Shown here: one piece after another, positions 42,093 to 49,939 of the stretch
How the letters are laid out: every line of letters begins with the position of its first letter
How positions within the stretch are numbered: position 1 is the stretch's first letter
Position numbers and translations under genes: made by a program
Notes under the pieces: generated by a model
Told to the model about the DNA's origin: nothing
Databases searched by the model: none
What the model saw: the letters and a program-made list of their open reading frames with translations, nothing else
From: Lewinella sp. IMCC34183
GTDB taxonomy: Bacteria > Bacteroidota > Bacteroidia > Chitinophagales > Saprospiraceae
Assembly: GCF_003390915.1 (NCBI RefSeq)
Contig: NZ_QMEM01000001.1
Location: 682,001 to 746,000, forward strand
Length of the DNA stretch: 64,000 bases
Direction of reading: 5' to 3'

Positions 42093-43709
42093 CTATCTGG
42101 CCGCGGAGGAGGTAAACTCGAGTAGGGCCCGGTCGGGATGCTGACGGATTTCGCTCTTAACGTCAAGCATCATCGTGTTACCGTTCTCCCGGGTATACGG
42201 TGGCCAGGTGGGCAGGCCTTCTGCGTTAGGATTGCCCGTGCGGGCGAAATTGATCCATGCCTGGCTGACCCGGTCGGCCAGCGCCTGGGCATCGACCCCA
42301 CCCCCGGTCATCTGGTTGGCACGCTGGATATTGTCAAAGACGAAGGGGATCTCCATGCAGTGCAGGGCCTTATACTTTCCATCCAGTACGGGCGACTGCC
42401 AGGTAAAGAGGTACATGTACACCGGCGCCCCGCCGGAAACCGCCGACTTCAGGTTGGCCTGGTGTACGGCACCGGGGCGGAACATCATGTCTACGTCGAT
42501 GCGGTCACTGGGCCGGGTATCGTCGGGATAGGCCTCGCGGACGGCATCGAGGAAAGCCTCGGCTTTCTGGCCGTACTGGTTATTGAGGTAGGTGTCGATC
42601 TCTTCCTCGCTGGCGTCGCTCAGGCCACTACGCAGGGAGGGCATGAACTCGTTCTTGACCGTACCGATGAGCAGGGGCACGTCCTTGGAGAGGGCGAGTG
42701 CCTCGTCGGACATAAATTGGTACGGAAGCACCTTGCCGTCGACGCTGGGTCCCCAGCTGAGTCCGAAGGCGGGAATGTCCTGGCCTTCGGCGCGCATTTT
42801 GTCGGAGGCTTTTTTCAGGGCACGCTGACCGGCGGCTACCAGGGTGTCGTAGGGAACGTTCTGAATGTCGTCGATACTGGAGGCGTCGAGCCCCAGTTCG
42901 GCTACCGTGGCGGCCCCGATGGCCCGAGTCATTTCTTTGGTAGGCGAAGCGGAGCGGAACGCACCGCTCTGGTTGACGGCCTTGTGGAACAGCCCCTGGG
43001 CCGCGGGCATGGCCATGAGAGTATTGACCTTGGCCCCGCCACCGGACTGTCCGAAGATCATGACGTTGTCGGGATCACCGCCAAAGTTTTCGATGTTGTC
43101 GCGTACCCACTCCAGGGCCAGCTGCATATCGACGATGCTGTTGTTGGCGGAGGTAGCGTACTGCTCACCGTAGGCGCTCAGGTCGAGAAAACCGAGAATA
43201 TTGAGGCGGTGGTTGATGGAGACGACGACCACGTCGCCCTTGCGGGACAGGTTTTCCCCGTAGTAGCTGGGCAGTTCCTGGGAGGAGCCGGCCGCGAAGC
43301 CGCCGCCGTGGATCCAGAAGAGTACCGGGCGCTTTTTGCCGTCGTTGATCTCCGGCGTCCATACGTTCAGGACCAGGCAGTCTTCGTTCGGGTAGCCCCA
43401 ACTGTGGTCGAATACGAATTCGGACTCGTCCTGGACGACGGTCGTCTCATTCATCAGCGGGGAAACCGGCCCCCAGGTCATGGAGCTGCGCACGCCCTCC
43501 CAGGGTTCGGGCTTGGTGGCCGTCTCGAAGCGACCGGCCTGTCCGTAGGGGATGCCCTTGTACGTATATATACCGTCGGACACATACCCGCGGACCTTGC
43601 CGGCTTCGGTATCGGTTACGGCTACGTCCATTCCTGTTTCCAACTGAGCGTGGAGGGCTGCGTGGAAGAACAGTCCTGAGAACAGGAGAAAGTATTTAAG
43701 ATTCTGCAT
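42093..43709 (-). CDS. Type B carboxylesterase, secreted (first of two)
   Basis: 538 residues with a signal peptide (MQNLKYFLLFSGLFFHAALH). Alpha/beta-hydrolase of the para-nitrobenzyl esterase/cholinesterase group: oxyanion hole in FWIHGGGFAAGSS, nucleophile Ser in FGQSGGGAKV, EDCLVLNVW block and the catalytic His in LHCMEIPFVFDN. Natural ester substrate unknown. It lies 36 bases after the second esterase gene and shares its transcript, ending at the strong terminator at 42028-42058. The two esterases are paralogous but clearly diverged. Confidence 0.92.
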   Translation of the reverse strand: MQNLKYFLLFSGLFFHAALHAQLETGMDVAVTDTEAGKVRGYVSDGIYTYKGIPYGQAGRFETATKPEPWEGVRSSMTWGPVSPLMNETTVVQDESEFVFDHSWGYPNEDCLVLNVWTPEINDGKKRPVLFWIHGGGFAAGSSQELPSYYGENLSRKGDVVVVSINHRLNILGFLDLSAYGEQYATSANNSIVDMQLALEWVRDNIENFGGDPDNVMIFGQSGGGAKVNTLMAMPAAQGLFHKAVNQSGAFRSASPTKEMTRAIGAATVAELGLDASSIDDIQNVPYDTLVAAGQRALKKASDKMRAEGQDIPAFGLSWGPSVDGKVLPYQFMSDEALALSKDVPLLIGTVKNEFMPSLRSGLSDASEEEIDTYLNNQYGQKAEAFLDAVREAYPDDTRPSDRIDVDMMFRPGAVHQANLKSAVSGGAPVYMYLFTWQSPVLDGKYKALHCMEIPFVFDNIQRANQMTGGGVDAQALADRVSQAWINFARTGNPNAEGLPTWPPYTRENGNTMMLDVKSEIRQHPDRALLEFTSSAAR

Positions 43710-43745
43710 GACTACTGATTTAGAAGAGTTAAGTCCCGGCCCGGA

Positions 43746-45383
43746 TCAGTCGGCCGAGTAGACGCGGTCCAGAATGGGGAAGCGTGCGTCGTTGTCGGCG
43801 GCCTTACTGCCACTGGTTACGTCGATGTGCATGACAGGCGGAGTTGGATCGCCCGCCTCCGTGGCGGGCCACTGCGGTAGGTCCTTTCCGTTGGGGTCGC
43901 CGGTCTTGATGAAGTTGGCGAAGTAGGCTTTCATGGTCTTGGACACCTGGTAGTCCTCCGCCGTCCAGGCGTAGTCGTCGACGAGGGGGAGGTTGCCGAG
44001 GCAGTATTCTATCTCACTGGCGTGCGGAGCACCGACCGGGCGGGGCGGCGGGGGTGCATCGGCCGAGCGTTCCACGGTGCCCCCGGCGAGGGCGGCTATG
44101 CGGTTCTGGTCGCGCAACTCGGGCCGGATGCGGGTAAAGAGGTAGCGATACACCGGTGCCTTGCCATTCTTTCGCTGCAGGTCAAACCACTTCCAGGTAC
44201 TGTACACGATGAAGCGGTCGGAGGCCAGGTTGGTAGCCGACAGCTCGATCTCCTGCTCCGTACCGGCGGGCATGACGGCCAGCAGTTCCCCCCCGGCCTC
44301 CGGGAAGGCGCGGGTGACCGCCGCGGCGAAATCGCCGGAGGTATAGGGCTGGCCCTGCATCAATGCCCCGCCGGGAATCTCGGCGGAGTTCCAGCCCACC
44401 AGCAGGGGTACCTGCGCCTGCTGCCCGGCGGCGAAGATCTCCGGCAGGGTCGCGGGCAGGAAGTGGCCATCGACCACCAGGGGGAAGCCGAAGCGCCGCG
44501 AATCGACGTAGAGCTGATAGACATCGCGGGTGCTAAGCTCGCGGAGTTCCTGCAGGGAAGTGAACCCGGCGGCGGAGGCGAACTCCCGGCCTACCTGCTC
44601 CGCCTCCGCCAGGGGGACCGGAGCAAGGGTGGGTGCAATACTCGCTCCGCTTTCCCCGATGGCTCCGGCGATCAGGTCGCGCGACAGGGGGCTGGCCATT
44701 TGGGCGCTCACGGAAACGGAGCCCGCAGATTCGCCGGCGATCGTTACCCGGCTGGGATCACCACCGAAGGCGGCGATATTGTCACGGACCCACTGGAGGG
44801 CCATCTGCTGGTCCAGGAGGCCGTAATTACCTGAGCCGCCGTACTCCGCCTCTGCGCTCAGTTCCGGGTGGGCGAAGAAGCCGAAAATGTTGAGGCGGTA
44901 GTTTACGGTCACCGCCACGATGCCCTCCCGGGCCATGCTGCGGCCGTCGTAGCGCGGTTCGGAACCGTCGCCAGCCACAAAGCCGCCCCCGTAAAAGTAG
45001 ACCAGGACCGGCAGGCCGGCAGTGTTGCTTGTGGCGGGCGACCACACATTGAGGTAGAGGCAGTCTTCACTCATCCCGTCCGAGCGGAAGTCCATGTCGC
45101 CGAATACGGCGGGCTGTACCGCGCGGGGGCCAAAGTTTTTAGCCATCCGCACCCCCTCCCACGGTTCCGGGGACCGCGGGGCCCGCCAGCGCAGGTCTCC
45201 CACCGGTGGCGCAGCAAAGGGGATACCCAGGTAGGATTGCACGCCGTCGCGTACATCGTACATGCCCTCCACGGTACCCGAGGTAGTAGTCACCTGGTGC
45301 CCGAAGGCGAAGTTGGAGTCCTGGGCGGAGGCGTAGGGCATGAGAACAGAAAGAAGTACTGAAAGGAGGATGGCTTGCTTCAT
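43746..45383 (-). CDS. Type B carboxylesterase, secreted (second of two)
   Basis: 545 residues from the ATG at 45383, which starts a good signal peptide (MKQAILLSVLLSVLMPYASA). Oxyanion hole VYFYGGGFVAGDGS, nucleophile in IAGESAGSVSVS, SEDCLYLNVWSP block and catalytic His in GAPHASEIEYCLGN. First gene of the esterase pair, divergent from the Nudix-type regulator at 45489, with an inverted repeat between them. Likely controlled by that regulator; substrate unknown. Confidence 0.92.
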   Translation of the reverse strand: MKQAILLSVLLSVLMPYASAQDSNFAFGHQVTTTSGTVEGMYDVRDGVQSYLGIPFAAPPVGDLRWRAPRSPEPWEGVRMAKNFGPRAVQPAVFGDMDFRSDGMSEDCLYLNVWSPATSNTAGLPVLVYFYGGGFVAGDGSEPRYDGRSMAREGIVAVTVNYRLNIFGFFAHPELSAEAEYGGSGNYGLLDQQMALQWVRDNIAAFGGDPSRVTIAGESAGSVSVSAQMASPLSRDLIAGAIGESGASIAPTLAPVPLAEAEQVGREFASAAGFTSLQELRELSTRDVYQLYVDSRRFGFPLVVDGHFLPATLPEIFAAGQQAQVPLLVGWNSAEIPGGALMQGQPYTSGDFAAAVTRAFPEAGGELLAVMPAGTEQEIELSATNLASDRFIVYSTWKWFDLQRKNGKAPVYRYLFTRIRPELRDQNRIAALAGGTVERSADAPPPPRPVGAPHASEIEYCLGNLPLVDDYAWTAEDYQVSKTMKAYFANFIKTGDPNGKDLPQWPATEAGDPTPPVMHIDVTSGSKAADNDARFPILDRVYSAD

Positions 45384-45408
45384 AACATCGGGGGGGTAAG
45401 CACATACT

Positions 45409-45429
45409 ATTGTCTCACCGTGCGACAAT
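45409..45429. promoter_or_regulatory. 21-bp inverted repeat, candidate operator of the Nudix-type regulator
   Basis: ATTGTC (45409-45414) and GACAAT (45424-45429) form a perfect 6-bp inverted repeat with nine bases between. It sits in the 105-base gap between the divergent esterase and regulator genes, 60 bases before the regulator's ATG. Size and place fit an operator of the NrtR/AraR-like group. Confidence 0.6.
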
Positions 45430-45488
45430 GATACAGACTATTTCAATTCCGCGCAATACCTTGGCGTCATAGACGAATCTTTACCCTT

Positions 45489-46211
45489 ATGCACCTTCCG
45501 TCCTCGGCAATCTACCTCCCCCACCTGGCCTACGACTCGGTCGTATTTGGATTTTCCGGGGACAGCCTGCGGATCCTGATCATGGAATACCACAAAACCG
45601 GGTGGTTTGCCCTGCCGGGAGGGTTCGTGCGGCGCGACGAGCACCTCGACACGGCGGTCAAGCGCGGGCTCAAGGAGCGCACCGCGCTGGACAATATCTT
45701 CTTGAGGCAATTCCACACCTTCGGGGCCACTGACCGTTTTGACGCGGCGGCCATGGAGGCGATTATGGTCGCCAACGATATTGATCCAGTGGCCAATAGC
45801 TGGCTGCTCGGGCGCTTCGTTACGGTAGCCTACTATGCACTGATCGACTATAAGAAGGTTACCCTGCAGCCGGACGCACTGTCGGATTCGGTCAACTGGT
45901 ACGCGGTCGGAGAACTGCCGCCGCTGCTGTTCGACCACGAGCACATCGTGCGGGAGGCACTCCGGACCCTTCGCGAAAACCTGGGTAGGAACCTGATGGA
46001 GACGAATTTGCTGCCCCCCCTCTTCACCATGAAGGATCTTCAGTGCGTTTACGAAGCCATATTGGGGGAGCCGCAGCACCGCAGCAGCTTTCAGCGCAAG
46101 ATGCTGGCGTCCGGACTGCTCGAGCGCTGTGAAAAGCTCCTTACGGGGGCGGCGCACAAGGCCCCCTACCTGTACCGCTTCGCTCCGCACCCGCGCTCCG
46201 CCGACGAGTAA
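45489..46211 (+). CDS. Nudix-related transcriptional regulator (NrtR/AraR-like)
   Basis: 240 residues: an N-terminal Nudix fold and a C-terminal winged helix (FTMKDLQCVYEAILGEPQHRSSFQRKML), the NrtR-family architecture. The Nudix box is degenerate (GGFVRRDEHLDTAVKRGLKE in place of REUxEE), as expected for a ligand sensor without hydrolase activity. In Bacteroidota this family mostly controls sugar catabolism. It is divergent from the two esterases. The effector is unknown. Confidence 0.88.
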   Translation: MHLPSSAIYLPHLAYDSVVFGFSGDSLRILIMEYHKTGWFALPGGFVRRDEHLDTAVKRGLKERTALDNIFLRQFHTFGATDRFDAAAMEAIMVANDIDPVANSWLLGRFVTVAYYALIDYKKVTLQPDALSDSVNWYAVGELPPLLFDHEHIVREALRTLRENLGRNLMETNLLPPLFTMKDLQCVYEAILGEPQHRSSFQRKMLASGLLERCEKLLTGAAHKAPYLYRFAPHPRSADE

Positions 46212-46262
46212 CTACACCGGCCGGGGGTGAAACTTTGTGCGTACCCGCCGCTTTACGGCACT

Positions 46263-47324
46263 ATGAACGTCAAGAACCACAACGCCGCCATGCGGTACGG
46301 CCCCTTCGGCACCACCGACTGGCAGGTGTCCCGCATCGCCCTCGGCACCATGACCTTCGGGCAGCAGAATACCGAGGCCGACGGCCACCGGCAGCTCGAT
46401 TACGCGCTCGAGCGGGGCATCAACCTGATCGATACGGCGGAAATGTATTCTGTGCCGCCCCGGCCCGAGACCCAGGGCAGTACGGAGCGCATCATCGGCA
46501 CCTGGATACGGGCCCGCAACAACCGATCGCAGTATTACCTGGCGAGCAAGATCGCGGGGCCCAACCAGATGGCCGAGCACATCCGCCCGGACCTGGGGTA
46601 CGGGAAGAAGCAACTGCGGGAGGCCATCGGCAAGAGCCTGGACCGCCTGCAGACCGACCACCTCGACCTCTACCAGCTGCACTGGCCCGAACGGCGGGCC
46701 AACTTCTTCGGGGTGCGGGGCGTGCAGGAACTCGACGCCTGGGAGGATAACTTCCAGGAGATGCTGGAAGGCCTGCGCGACCTGCAGTCGGAAGGCCTCA
46801 TCCGCCACTGGGGCATGAGCAACGAGACTCCCTGGGGGCTCATGCACGCCCTGCGTACGGCGGAGCGGTACGACCTCCCGGCCCCGGTAAGCATACAGAA
46901 TCCCTACAGTCTGCTGGCGCGGGGATTCGAGAACGGTCTGGCAGAAATTTGTCTCCGGGAGTCCGTGGCCGGCTTCCACTACTCCCCGCTGGCCATGGGT
47001 CGCCTGAGCGGCAAGTACCTGAACGGAACGGCCGACGTTGGTAGCCGGCTCAACCAGTTTACCCACTACACCCGGTACAACGGTGCGAACAGCCTCGCGG
47101 CCACGGAGGCCTACGCGGCGGTGGCCCAAAAGCACGGCCTGAATATGGCCCAGATGGCCCTGGCCTTCGTGACCGACCGCCCCTTCACCCAGAGCAACAT
47201 CATCGGGGCCACCACCCTGGATCAGCTGCAGGATAACCTCGACAGCATCGACGTTCACCTATCGGAAGCCGTCCTCGCCGACCTGGAGGCCGTACACGAA
47301 CGGTACCCCAACCCGGCGGTCTGA
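46263..47324 (+). CDS. tas: Aldo/keto reductase, Tas-like
   Basis: 353 residues, NADPH-dependent (alpha/beta)8 barrel. Catalytic Asp and Tyr in NLIDTAEMYSVPPRPETQGS, Lys in YLASKIAGP and His in DLYQLHWPER; the PPRPETQGSTE insertion is typical of the Tas/YajO group. An in-frame GTG at 46227 exists, but an AAACTTTG box overlaps it, so 46263 is preferred (46290 is also possible). Physiological substrate unknown. The gene follows the regulator by 51 bases. Confidence 0.88.
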   Translation: MNVKNHNAAMRYGPFGTTDWQVSRIALGTMTFGQQNTEADGHRQLDYALERGINLIDTAEMYSVPPRPETQGSTERIIGTWIRARNNRSQYYLASKIAGPNQMAEHIRPDLGYGKKQLREAIGKSLDRLQTDHLDLYQLHWPERRANFFGVRGVQELDAWEDNFQEMLEGLRDLQSEGLIRHWGMSNETPWGLMHALRTAERYDLPAPVSIQNPYSLLARGFENGLAEICLRESVAGFHYSPLAMGRLSGKYLNGTADVGSRLNQFTHYTRYNGANSLAATEAYAAVAQKHGLNMAQMALAFVTDRPFTQSNIIGATTLDQLQDNLDSIDVHLSEAVLADLEAVHERYPNPAV

Positions 47325-47455
47325 CCCCGCTTTCCCCCCCCCGGGCCGGAGATACTACAGCCGGGCCCGCCGCGTTAGTGGCTCACGGCCCCCTCCCGGG
47401 TGGCTCTCAGTTTCATTTCGTTAGTTTCGCGACCTATTAAGCACCACCTACCTTT

Positions 47456-48922
47456 ATGCAATTACCCGTTGAGCGCAAACCATTGCGCATGTATGGCGAT
47501 TCAAGCCGCGTGATCGGTCGCTTCTTCTGGGCCGGCAAAGACCGCGCGTACCAGTTGATCGACCGGGTCATCGACCTCGACGACCAAGAAACGCACGACA
47601 CGCTGATGCGCACCCTGCGCGACTTCGCCCGCCGCCACCGCAACACCATCGGCATTTACCGGCGCCACCTCAACGCGGCCCTCGAACGGGTCCCGGAACA
47701 ACGGGAAAAGGTGATGATGCTCAGCGAGGAAAAGCAGGCCCTCATCGGTGCCTACTTCACCCACGAATACAGCATTGAGTCAGCGGCGTTCTTTAACCCC
47801 TCCGTAGTGCCGGCCCTCGACCAGACCGGTCTGCAGCGGGGACAGATGCGCATCGTCATGAGCATGCGTGCCGTGGGCGAAGGGCACACCAGCTCGGTGG
47901 TATTCCGCAACATCATTCTTGATCAGAACAACGACCCCCTCGCCGAGCCTACCAACCCCTTCGTAGGATTGGCCGAGCGCATCTACTACTCCCAGTACAC
48001 CAAGGAAAACTTCAACGAGCTCGCCCACCAGCGCGACGACGTCGACGAAGCGATGTACGAGCGCCTCGTGGGAGACCTGCCGGAGAACTTCAACCACCGC
48101 GAGCTATACGAGCGGTACTGGAGCCTGTGGAACGGGTACCCTACCGACAGCGAGGAACGCGACCAGCTGAACCACCTCATGACCGTAGCCGACCGGTACT
48201 ACGAGCTGCACTTCAGCCTGGATACCGACATCAGCGAACGGGTACTCTACCCGATGATCGACTTTGAGATGAAGGGTATGGAGGACGCTCGCTTCCTGCA
48301 GTTCGTCCACGAAGACGGGTCTACCGTCTACTACGGCACCTATACGGCCTACAACGGTAAGCAGATCCGGCCGATGATCATCGAGACCCAGGACTTCTAC
48401 AGCTTCACGATCCGGCCCGTTTACGGCGACGCGGCCGTGAACAAGAACCACGCGATCTTCCCCCGCAAGATCAACGGTTCCTACTACGTGCTCTGCCGCA
48501 TCGACGGCATCAACAACTACATCATCAAGAGTGACCGGCTGCAGGTCTGGGACGACGCCATCAAATTGTCGGAGCCCAAGTACCCCTGGCAGCTGTACCA
48601 GATCGGTAACTGCGGAGCCCCTCTGGAAACCGACAAGGGCTGGCTCGTAATTACCCACGGCGTAGGTCCGATGCGCCGGTACTGCCTCGGGGCCATGCTC
48701 CTCGACCTCGATGACCCTACCAAGGTGATCGGTCAGTTGCGCGAACCGCTCATCAGCCCGATGGACGACGAGCGCGAAGGGTACGTTCCCAACGTGGTCT
48801 ATAGCTGCGGCAGCATCATTCACAACGGGGAAGTATTCATTCCGTACGGCATCAGCGACGAGGCGGCCCGCTTCGCGACGGTGCGCCTCGATACCCTGCT
48901 GGAGGCCCTGCTGGCGGACTGA
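47456..48922 (+). CDS. GH130-family glycoside phosphorylase/hydrolase
   Basis: 488 residues, five-bladed beta-propeller of the GH130 family, which acts on beta-mannosides (mannosyl-glucose, mannosyl-GlcNAc or beta-1,2-mannobiose), mostly by phosphorolysis. Family blocks: KGMEDARFLQF, GNCGAPLETDKGWLVITHG, YVPNVVYSCG. The long N-terminal helix region (~20-115) fits the longer GH130 subgroup. No signal peptide, so it works in the cytoplasm. Its TGA abuts the TGA of the convergent GT4 gene in a single TGATCA. Exact substrate unknown. Confidence 0.88.
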   Translation: MQLPVERKPLRMYGDSSRVIGRFFWAGKDRAYQLIDRVIDLDDQETHDTLMRTLRDFARRHRNTIGIYRRHLNAALERVPEQREKVMMLSEEKQALIGAYFTHEYSIESAAFFNPSVVPALDQTGLQRGQMRIVMSMRAVGEGHTSSVVFRNIILDQNNDPLAEPTNPFVGLAERIYYSQYTKENFNELAHQRDDVDEAMYERLVGDLPENFNHRELYERYWSLWNGYPTDSEERDQLNHLMTVADRYYELHFSLDTDISERVLYPMIDFEMKGMEDARFLQFVHEDGSTVYYGTYTAYNGKQIRPMIIETQDFYSFTIRPVYGDAAVNKNHAIFPRKINGSYYVLCRIDGINNYIIKSDRLQVWDDAIKLSEPKYPWQLYQIGNCGAPLETDKGWLVITHGVGPMRRYCLGAMLLDLDDPTKVIGQLREPLISPMDDEREGYVPNVVYSCGSIIHNGEVFIPYGISDEAARFATVRLDTLLEALLAD

Positions 48923-49939
48923 TCAGGCCACGCCGGCCAGTACCTTGCGGTAGACTTCGATATAGCTGGCGACCATGCGCTCCACGCTGAACCGGTCGCG
49001 GGCGATCTCGGCCGTCAGGAAGCGGTCGATGCGGCTCAGGTCGGCCACGCTGTCGGCCGCCTCCTCGACGGTGTCCACCAGAAAGCCCGTGCGCCCGTGG
49101 TCGATCAGTTCCGGCATTGATCCCAGCGCAAAGGCGATGACCGGTGTGCCGGTCATCATGCTCTCGGCTACGCTCAGCCCGAACGGTTCGGCGAAGCTGA
49201 TGGGGTGCAGCAGGGCCGCCGCGCCGCCCAGGAGGCGGTCGCGTTGCGCGGGACCTACGTTGCCTAGGTAGCGCACGTTCTCTCCGTCGACGTGGGGAGC
49301 CACCTGCTCCTCGTAATACGCACGGTCCTGTACCAGGCCGGCTATCCACAGGGGGCGCCGTGCCCGCCGGGCGATGGCGATGGCCTCGGCCGCTCCCTTC
49401 TCCGGATGAATACGGCCGAAGTAGAGCAGGTAATCCCCGGCGACCTCGCGGAAGGTGAATTGCTTACGATCCACCCCGTTATAGACGGTTGCGACGTACT
49501 TCAGGCGTTCGCTGCGGTTCGCGTCGCTGATGGAGACGTAGTGATTGTCGGCGTTGAATCTTTCGTAAACCGGGAGTATGCGCTCGCTGCTGAAGCCATG
49601 TACGGTGGTCACCATCGGCGGGGCGATCAGCTGACTGAAACCGAGCGGCATAAAATCGAACTGGTTGTGTACGAGATCGAAGTCCCCCGCGGCCCCCATC
49701 ACCTGACTGATGTGCAGGTATTCGAGCACCTTGGGATCCTGTCCCTCCCGTTCGGCGTAGCCCGCCGCGACCGTAGCCACATGAGTGCCCGCGGTGCGGC
49801 TCGTGCCGGTGGAGAAGAGGGTGACATCGATGCCCCGGGCAACGAGCCCTTCGGTCAGGTGGCTGGTAACCTGCTCCCACGGGCCGTACGCCGCGGGCGG
49901 CGTAGCCCAGGCGATGGGGGCAAGCATGGCGACCCGCAC
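48923..49939 (-). CDS. GT4-family glycosyltransferase
   Basis: 338 residues. GT-B fold with WEQVTSHLTEGLVARG at the N-terminal side, YFGRIHPEKGAAEAI in the donor domain and the E-x7-E motif in FAEPFGLSVAESMMTG. The start is a GTG that shares one base with the stop of the next upstream gene (TAGTG), so the two are translationally coupled. With the GH130 gene facing it, a role in making or remodelling a beta-mannosyl compound is possible. Confidence 0.88.
   Translation of the reverse strand: MRVAMLAPIAWATPPAAYGPWEQVTSHLTEGLVARGIDVTLFSTGTSRTAGTHVATVAAGYAEREGQDPKVLEYLHISQVMGAAGDFDLVHNQFDFMPLGFSQLIAPPMVTTVHGFSSERILPVYERFNADNHYVSISDANRSERLKYVATVYNGVDRKQFTFREVAGDYLLYFGRIHPEKGAAEAIAIARRARRPLWIAGLVQDRAYYEEQVAPHVDGENVRYLGNVGPAQRDRLLGGAAALLHPISFAEPFGLSVAESMMTGTPVIAFALGSMPELIDHGRTGFLVDTVEEAADSVADLSRIDRFLTAEIARDRFSVERMVASYIEVYRKVLAGVA

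Noticed and set aside
42138-43679. 513-codon plus-strand frame over the first carboxylesterase
   Set aside because: Antisense shadow; the esterase on the other strand has signal peptide and catalytic residues.
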